A DNA stretch of 64,000 bases from Adiantum capillus-veneris (GCA_014529385.2 CM043942.1:112378141-112442140); one strand, 5' to 3'. Numbered from the stretch's first letter, positions 22,050-34,787 are shown. The notes: a model not told the origin generated them from the letters alone. Program-made: numbers and translations.

Positions 22050-23490
22050 GGTGTCTAGAGGTTGCTCTTCTTGTTGCCTGCCCCGGACCGCCTCACTATC
22101 ATGTGAGAATCTTGCTTAGGTTGGTTGCCTAACCCCCTAAAAAGGAACCTGATGCACTGCTGGCACCAACTTCCTTTCAAAATAGAGCTTGAGATGCACA
22201 CCATAACCATGTTTTTGAGAAAATGACCATCCATCCTCATCAATGTGTAGGTACCATTGGGAAAAGCTTGATGGACCTTGTAAGGCCCTATCCACTTCTT
22301 TTTGAATTTTTTCTAAAAGGTGAAGTCAAGATAACTCTTGTACTTCATCACTAGATCTCCCTTCTCAATCAACTTTTCTGGCAAATGTTGGTTGAGCTTT
22401 GCTACTCTTTTCTCTCACTGCTTCACATAGAAGTCGGTTGCCGCCTCACGATCCATCTTCAATGTTTCAAGACTTGTAATCTTATCTTGCAAAACATCTT
22501 GATGAGCTTTATCATTCCGCCATAAACCTTTGAGCACCCCTAACTGCACATGTATAGGTAATACTGCTTCCTTGCAATAGACCAACGCATAAGGAGTAAA
22601 GTTGGTAGCCACCTTGTACGAAATCCTGTAAGCCCACAAACATTTTTCAAGGTTAGATTCCCACCCTTCAACCTGCTGGTAGATTTACTTAGTAAGCATC
22701 TTGACTATCTGTACATTGGCACTTTCCACCAAACCATTGCACTATGGATGGTATGGAGATGAAAATCGATGTTGAATCCCCAACTTTTCTACTAGGGCAC
22801 GCACCAAGTTACTTCTGAACCCTTGTTATTGATCAGATATAAGCACCCAAGGTACTCCAAAACAACAACTTATGCAATTAAAAAAAAAACTGGGCAACAG
22901 AATGTGCATTTACCTCTTTTACCCCTTTAGCCTCAACCCACTTGGTGAGGTAGTCTATGTCCACCACAACATACTTTTTATCACTGGCTGACTTGGGCAA
23001 TGGACCAATAGCATCTAAAGCCCACTTTTCAAAAGTGTCATGTGCTATGATAGCCCCTCACTGCCCAGCTACCAATCGTCTTTCACCCATTACCTGGCAC
23101 TAATGACATGTCTTGCACCAATAGTGCACATCCCGCACAACAAAAGGCCACCAAAACCCACTTCTTAAGATACAAAACAAGACTTAAAACTTACCCTGAT
23201 GTCCGCTCTCTTCCTGGCACTGTTGCAATACCATACCAATCTCTTCCTTGTAAAAGATTCGACGTAGCACCCCATCTCGACCGTGCATCATAAGATCTTC
23301 TCCTACCTGAGTGAACTCTCGAGCTTTTTGAAAAATTCTCCTCTTTTGTAGCTTCTGAAGCCCTCCAAAACATTGACCTATACTCAAGAAATCATCAATG
23401 TCTTTTAAAGCCTCTCTACCTGCACAAGTAGCCGGTGCCACATACAAACTGGACACATGAGTTTGAACACCACTGCTAGCCAACTAATCT
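22050..23490 (-). pseudogene. Element 4 integrase, broken
   Basis: The HHCC zinc region (HYWCKTCHxCQ near 23128-23090) is followed by the core: EKWALDAIGPLPK near 23025, DQ near 22835, and CNGLVESAN near 22745, containing the catalytic Glu. The C-terminal GPY/F-like motif (KKWIGPYKVHQAFPNGTY) is near 22305-22255. Several TAG/TGA stops interrupt it. Integrase would insert the cDNA. No chromodomain follows, as expected for Tat. Confidence 0.7.
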
Positions 23491-23499
23491 GCTTCTTGG

Positions 23500-24369
23500 T
23501 TATGTTCCCTTCTCACATGTTTGAATTGCACCTCTTAAAAAAACTTCAATAGCTTCTTTAAAGAGAAAAAACAATTCTTGAGAGAATCCCTCTTTACCTG
23601 CCATTGGCCCAAAAGTTGTTTGATAACCAACAAAGCATCACCTTTCACTACTAACCTTGATATGCCAAATTCAATACATTGCTTTAGACCCAGATGCAAA
23701 GTAAGATACTCCGCCTCATTGTTGGTATGCACCTCTTCTAAGTATCATAAGCTTTGGAAAAAATGATTGTGCCGTGTGGATCTTGAATGACCACACCTCC
23801 ACCTGCTTTTTGTGTTACCCTTTTGTAAGCGCCATCAATCACATAGTGAAGTCCCATTCCAAGTCTGGCTCCTCTTTGTCCTCCTCTCGCAGTACTTTTG
23901 GATAAATCGGTAATTCGACCTCTGTGTTGACTAGGATATCCGTCAAATGAGACCAACTCGTGTGATCTACTTTGAACTGAAACTCAAACTCCTCAAGCTC
24001 TATCACCCATTTCATGATTCATTTCCCTGGCTTCATGTGTAGCACTTGTCAGCACATAAAATTTACGAACGATCCAATACACTTTGAACTTGTTGTAGGC
24101 AAAGCCTAAAGCCATCAGCCATTGTTCCGCTTTCGTATACGTAGTCTCTCTTGGACTAATTACCCTGCTTTCAAAGTAAATAGGCTTATAACTTCTCCCC
24201 ACCTTCTGTAGCAACACTGCTTGAATGGCCATTGTACCCACCATCATAGCAATATAGACTTCATCCTCTTGGTTGGGAGGGCACACTCTAGGTAGCTGAC
24301 ATAGAGTACCTTTCACTTTGTCAAACGCCTCTTGAGCTTCATCATCCCATTGAAATCTGTGCACCTATT
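23500..24369 (-). pseudogene. Element 4 dual RNase H region
   Basis: Two RNase H-like domains occur in tandem. The first (24364-23993) is the usual retroelement type, with AIQAVLLQKVGRSYKPIYFES and TKAEQWLMALGFAYNKFK. The second (23910-23535) looks like the additional RNase H of Tat elements: VIDGAYKRVTQKAGGGVVIQ, then TNNEAEYLTLHLGLKQCIEFG and VVKGDALLVIKQLLGQW. Stops and a frame change lie between the two. Confidence 0.7.
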
Positions 24370-25206
24370 GAGACCTTTTTTGAAGAGGGTAAACATACTA
24401 AGACAACATCCAGAAACGGGACAAATACTTTAACTTATGCACGAACGATGCCAACCTTGTCGCACTAGTGGGAGGCTCCATAAGAACCAATGCCTTCATC
24501 TTCTCTGGGTCTGCTTATATTACATTCTGTGATACCACATGACCCAGCAGCTGAGCCCTTGGTTGTGCCAACTTGCACTTCTTTAAATCAGTTTCCCTCC
24601 TTCTTCATCTAACCTTTGAAAGCACAGCCTCAGCTTGGACAAACGTTCCGCCTTGGAAATATAACAAACAATGTCATCCATAAAAACTCTGATGAACTTA
24701 CCCAAGTATGGCCCAAACACCTTGTTCATCCAATCTTGAAATGTATCACACACATTCACCAGTCCAAAAGGCATCCTGCGCTAGGCAAAGCACCCCCATG
24801 GAGAGATGAAGGTAGTCTTCAGCTGATCCTCCAAAGCAATACCAATCTGAAAATACCCTGAGAAACCATCCATGATAGAATAAGTTCCTGTCCAACAACC
24901 TGATTCAAAATCTCATCCTGAAATGGCAAGGGTAAATATTCTCCTTGGTTGCAACGTCCAAGGGCTTATAGTCTACACATACCCACCATTTGCCATTATT
25001 TTTTGGAGTAATGAAAATAGGAGAAACCGACTCAAACTCTTTCACTGGATATATAATACCAGCCTCAAGCAACTTGTTGAACTCCTGCCATAGGGCCTCC
25101 TTTTTTGAATATCCCCCAACCTCCTTAGCTTCTGTGCTTTTGGCCTGTATCCGTCTTTCAGTAGGATCCGATGTTCAACTCCTTTAGCTCCTCTCAAATC
25201 TTTATA
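24370..25206 (-). pseudogene. Element 4 reverse transcriptase, broken
   Basis: Motifs survive in different frames: SPIFITPKNNGKWWVCVDYKPL near 25035-24970, MPFGLVNVCDTFQDWMNKVFG near 24774-24715, and the catalytic RVFMDDIVCYIS near 24690-24655. At least two frameshifts and several stops separate them. The FMDD catalytic box is intact, but the enzyme could not be made. Confidence 0.7.
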
Positions 25207-26295
25207 TTATTTTGTTGCAAATAAGTGGGGATAGGATGCACATAGGTCCATATAGCCTTCCTTCTCTTGCTTTGTTAAATCTATACCTAGCATATCCTCC
25301 ACCTCTTTAGCCTTTAGACTATAGACACGGTCTTGCATACCTTTACTTGCACTGGAAGAATCTATGGTGACTCCGGAAAAATTTGTATCCAGCTTCAATA
25401 AGTCTTCATAGCTCTCGTCCTCTTTGACACTGGAGTACCCTTCAGCATAAGACGACTCGGTTTCATATTTGTAACCGGTGCTAGAATCCCTATCATCACC
25501 CTCGACTGATGGATGAAAGCGGCTTTCCCTGGTCTTCAGATCCAGCACTATTTGCCCTCCAATTTCTCGATCTGGCAAGGTAAATACACCCTTCTCCCAA
25601 TCTTGCTTGGCCCCAATTGCCAACAACCATGGCCTCCCCAATATAATTGGATAAGCATTTTCACTTGCTTTCATGACAAAAAAATCAATCAAGCATTCAA
25701 TTCCCATGACCTTTACCTTCACATCCTGCGCCACTCCTAAACACTGAGCTTTAGCATGTTTGGCCATCCTCATTTGCACATTGGACCTGACGACATCTTT
25801 AATACCAATATCCCTCATAGCAGACTCTATGATCACATAGACTTGGGCACCACCATCGATATAGGCTTGCACATGCTTCTTCTTTTCAAGAAAAACGTCC
25901 ACCACTGGAATCACATGAGTCGGACTCCCCACCCTCAAGGATAAATTTTGTACCGCATGCACATCTCCTCCTACTCGAGGAAGCCTCGTATTGAGACTGG
26001 TTGACCACTGCCTTCTTAATTTAGGGTTTAATGCAAGCAGTCGTCCAAAAGTAATGTTAGCTTTTTTATTTTGGATATCTCTTACCAGATTGTATTCTGG
26101 ATTACCACACCCCAATTGAAAATCCTTTTGTGTAGTTATCCGCCTTTGTCTTCTCTTGCTTGGTTTTGGCTGCTCTTGACCTTTGTTCACTTTCTCTTTA
26201 CCCTTCTTTGCTCTAGTTTCACGTTCCGTCTTGCTCTCTTTCACCTCTTGCTCTTTTGTTAGCCATAATATCAACCTCCTGCCTATCAACACCAA
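25207..26295 (-). pseudogene. Element 4 protease region
   Basis: A 362-codon open stretch. A Lys/Arg-rich start is followed by the retropepsin: VQAYIDGGAQVYVIIESAM gives the DGGA motif that Tat-type elements here use instead of DSGA. YPIILGRPWLLAIGAKQDW near residue 230 is the second conserved motif. It ends in an acidic linker and the start of RT (LCASYPHLFATK). Elements 5 and 9 have the same layout. Confidence 0.75.
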
Positions 26296-26394
26296 TAATA
26301 TTCACCCTTTGCACTTCATCATTACCTGACGGAGCTGCCTATATTTGGTTCTCGACTGCTTGCTGCTCCCTTTGACCATTAAACTCAGCTTGAC

Positions 26395-27218
26395 CCCTGC
26401 CTCAACCAAACAGAGTATACATACCCCCCCTTTCCCTTTGTGGGTGAGGGCAGTCTGGAGCATAATAGCCCTCCTCTCCGCAATCGTAACATCTGCCAGG
26501 AAATTGCCTAGCCTTGCCTCTTCGTGTCCTTGAATGACCTCTGTCCATAAAACTTAAACTTTTGCTCATACAAATCTTGAATTGTATGTACACATTGTTG
26601 AGGAACGGTTGCTACCCCTCGATTAGGCTGATTCTCCACTTGAACTTCTCCTCTGAGACTTGAGGTCAGATTGGGCACCATCTCTTTGTATCCCAACGCA
26701 ACTTGCTCAATCTTCTATTTAATTTTTTAGCTCTTTGACCGTGCAATAGCAACAGCCCCATTGTAATTCTTTGGGCCCTCAAAATCCACCTTTTCATGAA
26801 CTTTGGGATGCAAACAAGCCATAAATGTTTCCAATTTAAAGTACTCACCACCATGAGCCAATTGCATGGCCACTGCAAAGTCCCTCCAGCACTCCTCGAA
26901 ATGGCCAAGGAAAATACCGAACTCCTCATTCACATCCTGCTTCAAATTCTTCAACTTTGTGTCCAGATCGTCAGGAGATACCTCTTTACATAAATTATGC
27001 AGAAAACAGGCCCGCAACGCTGGCCACATAAGTATTGGCTCTCCTTCTAAGGCATAGAACCATGTCTTTGCTCTTCCCTGCACCAACAGCGGAATCGTTT
27101 GCATTTTGCTATCTTCATTTGGCATATGTAGTGATAACATATACAGCTTGAAATCGTCCATCCACTCTTCCCAAACTTCTTCTCTGATGAAAATTGGTCC
27201 ATAATTGTGCGTTGCCAT
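26395..27218 (-). pseudogene. gag: Element 4 gag with degenerate zinc knuckle
   Basis: The start is the ATG at 27218 (MATHNYGPIFIREEVWEEW), about 100 bp inside the LTR. The capsid-like part has KTWFYALEGEPILMW and ELGHFEECW-type helices. A frame change occurs near 26730. The knuckle near 26510-26470 reads CYDCGEEGYYAPDC: CX2CX4YX4C, with Tyr in place of the zinc-binding His. A CAT-to-TAT change would explain it. It would form the particle shell if intact. Confidence 0.7.
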
Positions 27219-27320
27219 CTCTCTTGGATGGAAATAACTTTCTTTAATCAAAATCAATGAGAAATTAGTTGCTCCTCGTTGGGGGCCCAGAAGATGGAGA
27301 GGGGGAATGAGACACACACG

Positions 27321-29346
27321 CGACAATCAACACAAAGCCTTCCTACAGCTCAGGGTATCCACAACACCCCTAACCTCTCAAATAACACCTTCAAATTGAC
27401 TAATTTTCACTAACAGACCCGCATTTTCACACAGAACAACAATCTCATACCCTACAGAAACACCACTCAACATAAATGTACCCACACCGCTCAACTCACC
27501 CTTTTCGCCAACTCACAAAACACCTCGATTCTGCCCTCTTGGTAACACGCTTCAAGCTACAAGCATACCCTTTAGAAAGCATTGGCAAGCACACAAAGAG
27601 CGAGAGAAAAGGAGGGGAATGGGGAGAAGCAAAACAAGAAAGAGGGGCAAAGGCCTAGTAGTATTGCATAAGGAGATATTACAACCCAATCTGCAGCTCC
27701 AATGGCGAGCTTCCAATACACAGGCTTGCAGGTCTTCAACAACTCTCTCTGGCAAAAAAGCCCTTAAAAATTCACTTCTATTCCCTTTTATAGGGCTTGG
27801 CTAAGGCTAAAAAAGAGAAAAAAGGAGCTATCTATCTCATGCAATCATCTTTAGTTTCATTTAGAGTTCTCTTGCATTGCTAGCACTTGGCACGTTTCCT
27901 TTTTGTCAACTCTTGCATGGTGCACACTTCTTGTCCTTTGTCTGCCCGACTCCGCCCTTGCATTATCCTTTGGCATGTCTTTGAACACCCCCTCTCTCCC
28001 TCTTGATCCAGTAGCCTTTGTGGCAGGCGGGACTGCCCCTCTAAACCTTTGAACTCTCTCTCTCTCTCACTAGTGCCTTGCTCCACTGCTTGCCACCTGT
28101 TGTGGGACCCTCCCCTAGATGAGCAATAGAGACATCGCTAATAGGGGGGCTTCTTTTGCCTTCAAAAGATTGAGGCCTCAAGGGCTGGGTGCGGGAACCA
28201 TCCCCTGGCAGACTTGCCATGTCATCATTGTGAACCACTACAATGCCGCCCTTGCGCCACCTCAACCGGCCAAAACCACCAGCGCCACCTCCCATGCAAG
28301 GCCGCGTGCCGTCGACACAGAGCCACAAGTGGCCCGCCATCTCTACGCTCCAAGGGAGCTTACTCCCCTCATCTACACACCCAACTGTCTCATGCTTTGG
28401 GTCTTATACCATGCCCTTCGAGCTTGAGTCATCACATATGGGAGCTTTTCCACCACGTGGCAGCTCCCCAAATTCGTGGCCTTCAAGTGCCTTCACAAAA
28501 AGTTAAGCATCCTGCCAAACACCCCCTCATTATCATTTTTTAAACCGTTTTTCCATGCTTGCCAATTGCCACCCGGCTCTCCGATTCTCGAGCAATCTCC
28601 CACCTCGTATCTCCGACTCCAAGCTACATAACTCTCACCTCATCTAGAATCTGGGAAGACTACAAACCGAGGCGGCAAACATGCGAACTTTCATCTGTAG
28701 CCAATTCCGAACAAATACACCCGATCTTTCCAACTTCAAATACTTTCCACTTCGGGCTCCGTTTTATGAGAAATCAGCTTCTGCTAGTTCCACACATCAC
28801 ATAGCATCTTCTCATACTCTCTGGAAACCCAAAAAATGCCAGATGGCATGACTCCCCATGTGGTCAGGTGGACACCAACCTAGTCCCCCGACAAAACTTC
28901 AACTAGCCATAAACTGCAATCCGTAGCTTTGATGTGCAATCTGAAAAGACGGGTAGGCTCCGTAAATCAAGTACTACACAGTTGTACCTAACATCCAATC
29001 GGGCCACCTATCCCCAGTTTCCCTATTCGATAAGAATCTGCAACACACCGTACCTTCCAACTCCAATAACTTGGGCTCCGTAGCTCGGTTTGATGAGTCG
29101 TCTTCTTCAGCACCTTAAGATCTACATTCCTGGACCCAAAAGATGCACCTTGAATCTTCTTCACTTGCTCCCAAAATTAGCCCCTTCTGGATCCTTTCTT
29201 GGTCTATAAACCGCATCAGCCATACATACCCGCCGCTACCTGTCAATCCATGATCTTCCTAGCTGCTCTAGCTCTTTGCCATGCTTCTACTAGCCTGCAC
29301 ATACCTGCCCATTCCATCTTCTATGGTCGACACACTTTGGTTTTAC
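27321..29346 (-). repeat. 5' LTR of element 4
   Basis: Partner of 11685-13668. Its inner end reads CGACAATCAACACAAAG, where the expected TG has become CG. The gag ATG lies only ~100 bp further, at 27218. No convincing primer site is seen in that short gap (minus strand GTGTGTCTCATTCCCCC is the only candidate), so the leader may be deleted. Confidence 0.8.
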
Positions 29347-29351
29347 CAACG

Positions 29352-29832
29352 TCGTTGGCTGTGTGCGTAGGAAGGCCCGTGTAACCCTTGCATGAAGGAG
29401 GGGTAAACCCAACCCATGAGGGTAAGAGGCCAACACTTTACCATCAAGCTATTGACCCTTGTTGTGTATAACAAGGAAAGATAGCATACTTGTGTTGAAA
29501 AGAAAACTAGAAGGAAAGGAAAAGCTTCAAACTTCTAAGAAGTAGTTTCACCCTTCCTTTTCACTTCTTGGAAGAAAACAAGTTTTCCTCCAAAATTCTT
29601 TTTTCATCAAGGAGGTAGCTTCGAAGTGAACAAAAAGCCTTCACAAAAACGACGAGTTTTTGTAGAATCAACAAAGGTGTTCTTACGATGAACGACATGT
29701 GAAGCGCTACAATTCCCTCAAGGCAAGGTTCGCATGCAACACAAATTGCAAAGCATACAAAACACAAAGACTTCAATTTCACAAGGTACAAGTTGACGTT
29801 TTCTTTTCTCTCTTTACATTAGTGTGTGCTTA
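29352..29832 (+). other. Element 3 leader, second part
   Basis: Sequence between the element 4 insertion and the gag ATG of element 3. Apart from the tRNA-like fragment I see nothing coding. Confidence 0.5.
29375..29459 (-). repeat. tRNA-like / SINE-like fragment
   Basis: The minus strand reads AATAGCTTGATGGTAAAGTG, resembling a Pol III A box (TRGYNNAnnGG). CTCTTACCC follows, and about 35 bp later GGGTTGGGTTTACCCC, a weak B-box-like palindrome. The arrangement recalls tRNA-derived SINE heads, but the B box is poor and no tail or target duplication was found. Confidence 0.3.
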
Positions 29833-31068
29833 CCATGGCCAGTGAGAATATCCCACCTACACATACGTTTGATTTTGAGCACGTAAATCAAAATCAGGGC
29901 ACCACGGATGTTGTTGACACTAATATGCATGACGATGATAATCTAGGAGATCATGGCCTTGTAGACTTTGGAAAATCACCAAAGGGTACTTGAACACAAC
30001 CTCTCTGCACTCAATGCAAATGTTACCGATCTTACGGATTTACTTGTGAAATTTATGAATTCACAGATGGCTCAAGGAGTCACAAGTGGCACGGTTCAAG
30101 GGAACCAAGCTCTCACGACTCAAGGAGTCCAAGAAACAAGTGCTTCATAAGATGTAGAAGGTAGCAATGCATTACTTAAGAATATCACCATTCCTGAGTT
30201 TCATGGGGAAGAGCATGATCGTAACAATGATGCGGTCATTACGTTCTTACACAAATGGAGTGATATTCATAGATTAAGACACACCCCGGATATAAAGATG
30301 GCTGTGGAAACAATTCTATCTCTTAAAGGCAAGGTCTATAAGTGGTGGATGACATTTCCAATAGATGCTCGTCCTTTGTCTTGGCTTGTGTTTCAAGCTT
30401 CTTTCTCAAAGAGTTTTTGGACTACAATGAATAAGATAAGAATTGGTTAGCATAGGATGCATGCCGCATGTCTAGCCTCTCTCTCACATAGTACCTTTCA
30501 AAGTATCAGAAAATCATATTAAACTAGAAGGTCTAGATGAATTCCAAAAGATACGAGGTTTTAATAGGGGTCTTGACAAAGATTATCGTCTTCATGTCAA
30601 GACCCAACATCCAAAAACTTTGAAAGAAGCCATCAGTCATGCCGAAACATATGATGATGACCAAGAGACAAAAGGAAATGTTTCCTACTCTAAGAATAAT
30701 TCTGTTAAGAGCAATGTGGCTAAGAGACAATGGCGAGGTAGATCTCCCACACATTCAAAGAGAAATAAGAAACAATCTACCTCTGCACATCCACAAGAGG
30801 CTAAGAAGCCTAAGCAGTCACGAGATACTCCACGTGGGTCTCTCAGCACTACTGATTTTGAGTGTGCAAAGAAACAATATTTGTGTTTTAGATGTATTTT
30901 GGACCAACATAACAAGAAATATTGTCCTCTTTTGCAAGGCAAAGAAAAGGCCATGCACACGGTGCAATGCCTCACATTAGATTCATCTTCTAACTATTGT
31001 GTTGTAGAGGTTCTTCATATGGAAGAAAAGTACAAGTGTTGTGTGTTTGGTTCAATGTGGTAGCCCAC
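29833..31068 (+). pseudogene. gag: Element 3 gag with zinc knuckle, heavily broken
   Basis: The likely start is the ATG at 29833 (MASENIPPTHTFDFEHVNQ). A coiled stretch follows (LEHNLSALNANVTDLTDLL, 29990-30050), then capsid-like sequence through several stops and frame changes (30140-30610), a Lys/Arg/Ser-rich part, and a knuckle CFRCILDQHNKKYC near 30885-30926 (CX2CX4HX4C). A TAG at 31061-31063 ends the open part. Gag shell protein originally; not functional now. Confidence 0.65.
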
Positions 31069-31069
31069 C

Positions 31070-31515
31070 TTTGACCCCCATGATTTGATTTTCATGCATG
31101 GCACTATTAACGGACAACATGTTCGTATTTTAGTGGATGATGGTGCAACTTATACCTTCTTGAACTATAAGCTAGTCAAGAAATTGAAGATTACACAGAC
31201 TCCCTGCTCTCACAAATATGTGGTGGAGTAGATGTTTAGGAATAATAAAGAAGTATGGGACACGGTAGTTCAAGGGGTTGAGCTTATTGTTCAATATCAT
31301 ATGATGACCCTTGACTTTCAAGTTATGAACATGGACCGTGCTGATGTAGTTTTAGGACGGGAGTGGCTGCATGCTTTAGAAAACACATTGCACACTAGTT
31401 ATGAACACAACTCCTTATCCTTTGTGGCCAATGGTAAACATGTGATTTTGCTTGGTGAGAAAAATATACCATCTGCACCTCTTATATGTACAACTGAACT
31501 TTCTATTTTGTAGAA
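31070..31515 (+). pseudogene. Element 3 protease, broken
   Basis: The core reads VRILVDDGATYTFLNYKLVKK near 31115-31180, so the usual LVDSGAT active site is LVDDGAT. A TAG at 31229-31231 interrupts it. The second half has TLDFQVMNMDRADVVLGREWL near 31310-31370, the expected GxxWL motif. TAG stop at 31511. Confidence 0.65.
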
Positions 31516-31828
31516 AGCAGATTTAATAGATGAAATCTTCTTGTGTTACTGCTTGTCTCCCAGTCTTATTAATTCTCAATAGCAAAGTGCGGTGAATTCT
31601 AGTAAATGGTATGCAAAGTGCAATGAATTCTAATGATAAACAAAGTGTTAACAAATCTAACGAGCAAAGTGCAATGAATTCTAATGATAAACAAAGTGTT
31701 AACAAATCTAACGAGCAAAGTGCTCTCAATTTTAAATTCTATAGAGCAACGTGAAATTGTTGTAAAACAAACATTACAGGAATTACAAGATTCTCCATCC
31801 CAGCATAACTCTAGTTAACTTTCTCCTT

Positions 31829-32620
31829 TTGCACGAAAAAAAGATGGCTCACTTACTCACGGAGTATAGTGATGTATTCTCAAGTGATTTACCACCGAGT
31901 TTACCCCCTACACATGATGTGCAGCATGGCATACATGTCTTGCCAACAAGCACTAAAATGGTGAGTAAAACACCTTATCGTATGAGTGCTAAAGAAGCCA
32001 AGAAGGTTGAGAATCAGTTGGCTGACTACCTTGCCCTTGGTTTCATTAGACCTAGCACTGGAATCACCAATTTTATTGGTAAAGAAAAGAGATGGTACTA
32101 TGCACATGTGTGTAGATTATCGCGGATTAAATGCCATAACCATCAAGAACAAGTATCCTCTACCAAGAGTGGATGAGTTGTTTGATCAACTCCATGGGGC
32201 AAGATACTATACAAAGATAGATCTTCATTCAAGATACCACTAGGTGCGTATCCTTTTGCAAGATATCTCCAAAACTGCCTTTAGAACACGGTTCAGGTAT
32301 TTTTAATTTTTGGCTATGCCTTTTGGTTTAACCAATGCTCCAACTACATTTATGACACTCATGGATAGTATCTTACATCCCTATCTTGGAAAATCTGTTG
32401 TGGTTTTCCTTGATGAAATTCTCATTTACAGGAAGATTGAAGATGAACACATAGAACACTTAAAATTAGCGTTCAAACAGGTATGAGCTCACGTGCTATA
32501 TTCTAAGCAAAGCAAGTGCGATTTCTTTAAAACAGAGATACGTTACCTCAGTCATGTGATCTCTTATTCTGGCATCAAAATGGACACTGACAAGGTCCCT
32601 GTCATTTTTTGACGGCCACA
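31829..32620 (+). pseudogene. Element 3 reverse transcriptase with altered catalytic box
   Basis: The N-terminal part contains the spacer PTHDVQHGIHVLP. The fingers/palm motifs are [21 protein letters not shown] near 32070-32130, [16 protein letters not shown], and [18 protein letters not shown] near 32312. The catalytic box at 32401-32430 reads VVFLDEILIY: the second Asp of xxDD is Glu. Frameshifts occur near 32080 and 32300 and stops are present. Certainly inactive. Confidence 0.7.
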
Positions 32621-32639
32621 CCCCAACACGGTTAAGGAG

Positions 32640-33290
32640 CTTTAAATATTCTTAGGCATGGCTAGATTTTATCGACAGTATATCCATGATTATGCCAAAA
32701 TCATTGTTCCTATGACGGATCAACTTAAAGCAAAAGGTAAGACCTTTTCTTGGGAAGAAGCCCAAAAATGCAGTTTTGAACATCTCAAGGTAGCTATAGC
32801 CACTGCTCCCATCCCAGCATACCCACTTAAGCCGTTTGTGGTAGAGATTGATGCTAGTGATAAAGTAATTGGTGTGGTACTTCTCCAGGAGGGAAGACCT
32901 ATAGCCTTTGAAAGTAAAAATTTAGATAGCTCAATAGAATTATTATGTCTACGAGAGAGAGCTCTACGCCATAATTCACGCTTTACGAAAGTGGCCACAC
33001 TATTTATATAGTGCCAAGTTTGTAGTTTTTGACCATGAGAGTATCAAATGGTTTACTACTCAAACGGACTTGAAGGGTTGTAAAGCTAGATGGGAGAAGA
33101 TCCTTCAAGATTATGATCATAAGCTACGATATCACAAGGGGCGATATAATGTAGTAGCGGATGCACTAGGTTGGATGCCTCAGATTAATGCACTTGCTTT
33201 CATGGAATTAAAGAGTAGATTTTTGGAGTCATTACGTGTGGCAAGTGTGCACATGATCGATCATGTGCTAAAGTGTGAAGTGCAGTTTTA
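32640..33290 (+). pseudogene. Element 3 RNase H
   Basis: The connection segment MARFYRQYIHDYAKI is followed by PFVVEIDASDKVIGVVLLQEG (the DAS active-site motif) and RPIAFESKNLD. A frame change comes near 32960, then a segment resembling the usual YSAKFVVFTDHESIKW and HHKLRYHKGRYNVVADALG. A single RNase H only, in contrast to the Tat elements. Confidence 0.65.
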
Positions 33291-33299
33291 AAAAGGGAT

Positions 33300-34757
33300 C
33301 CCTTACACTCACATGTCTATGTATAGCCAGATCAACATGTTTTTGCATGCGCAGATAAAAACTCCAACACATAGATTTCCACCCCTACTCAGGAAGACCT
33401 TAAGAATTTGGAAGAATTTTTCCATTGATGATGGCTACTTACTCCACAAGGGTAGAGTATGTGTGCCAAAGGACTCCGACACTAGACGCAAAATCTTATT
33501 TGAGAGTCACAATAGTCCAAGTGCAGGTTATCCAGGTACTCATAAGACATATGCCCTAGTTCCATGGCAATTTTATTGGCAGGGCTTACATCGTGATATT
33601 CAATAGTACGTACTAAACTGCAAACAGTGCCAAGTTAATAAGGCAAAGCACCTCAAGGTAGGTGGCCTTTTACATCCTTTAGAGATTCCACAAGGTAAGT
33701 GAGAGAGTATCTCTATGGATTTTGTAGAAGGACTACCTACTAAAAATTGTAGACATGATGCCCTATGGGTAATTGTAGACCGTCTCACAAAGATGGCTCG
33801 ATTCATTCCCACTAAGACTACGGTTAAGACATTGAAATTAGCACGGCTATTTGTAGAACATATATATAAACTCTACGGTCTTCCAACTAGTATCATTAGT
33901 GATAGAGAAAAAAAGTTTGATAATCACTTCTAGAGAGCTGTGTTCCAAAAGTTGGAAACTAAACTTAATCTAAGTACGGCCGATCATCCAAAAATGGATG
34001 GTCAAACTAAAAGAGGTAATCAAGTGCGAGAGGATATGCTACGAGAGTACGTTAGAAAGAAGCAAACCAATTGGGAAGACTACTTACCTATATTGGAATT
34101 TGATTTTATAATAGTTCAAAGCATGTGACTATAAGGTTTAGTCCATTTATGATTTTATATGGATTTCAACCTAGATCACCCGTTACGGTGGGGTTGGCTA
34201 AGGAAAAGATACAACAAGTGAAGGATTTTCTCCAAGGCCAGATTGACATGCTTCGAGTTGCTCGATAGAATGTTAAGCAAGCTCAAGATCGATATAAGAA
34301 GTACGCATATGAGTATCATCGTCTTGCTACTTTTGAAGAAGGAGACAAGGTTTTCCTCAGAGTTTGGAAGCATTCAAAAAGTCTGAAGACGAGAAAAGTT
34401 TCTAAACTTTCACCACGCTATTGTGGACCATTTACCATTATCAAACGTATAGGTCAAGTGGCCTATAAGTTAGCTCTTCCAGAGCACTCATGAGTTCATT
34501 CTGTTTTTCATGTGAGCCGTTTACAAAAAGAGCTAGGATAGAATGATAATGTCATTGACACAAGAGTGTTAGTTGACCTTATCAAATTTCCAAGCATTCC
34601 TCATGAGCCCAAAAAGATTTTGGATTCTCATGAGATTTGCACCAAACATCATGTCAGACGACAAGTGTTGGTAAGATGGCTAGATAGACCTAAAGAAGAT
34701 TCTACATGGGAGAATGTCTCCGCAGTTAAGAAACATTTTTCTACGTTTGTTTTTTAA
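33300..34757 (+). pseudogene. Element 3 integrase with C-terminal chromodomain
   Basis: The zinc region lies near 33505-33640 (SAGYPGTHKTYALV...CKQCQVNK). The core has SMDFVEGLPTK near 33710, SDREKKFDNHF near 33900 and DHPKMDGQTKRGNQV near 33985 (the usual HPQTDGQTER altered). SVFHVSRLQKEL near 34500 is the typical junction. A chromodomain (HVRRQVLVRWLDRPKEDSTW, near 34650-34710) ends the ORF at 34757. Several TAG/TGA stops. Chromodomains guide integration to heterochromatin in this group. Confidence 0.7.
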
Positions 34758-34773
34758 GACGAAAACGATTCTC

Positions 34774-34787
34774 CAAGGGGGGGATAA
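34774..34787 (+). other. Polypurine tract of element 3
   Basis: CAAGGGGGGGATAA immediately before the 3' LTR start TGTAAGG. Confidence 0.75.

Noticed and set aside
30620-31063. Independent zinc-finger protein gene
   Set aside because: The single CX2CX4HX4C knuckle and its position before the protease identify it as element 3 gag.
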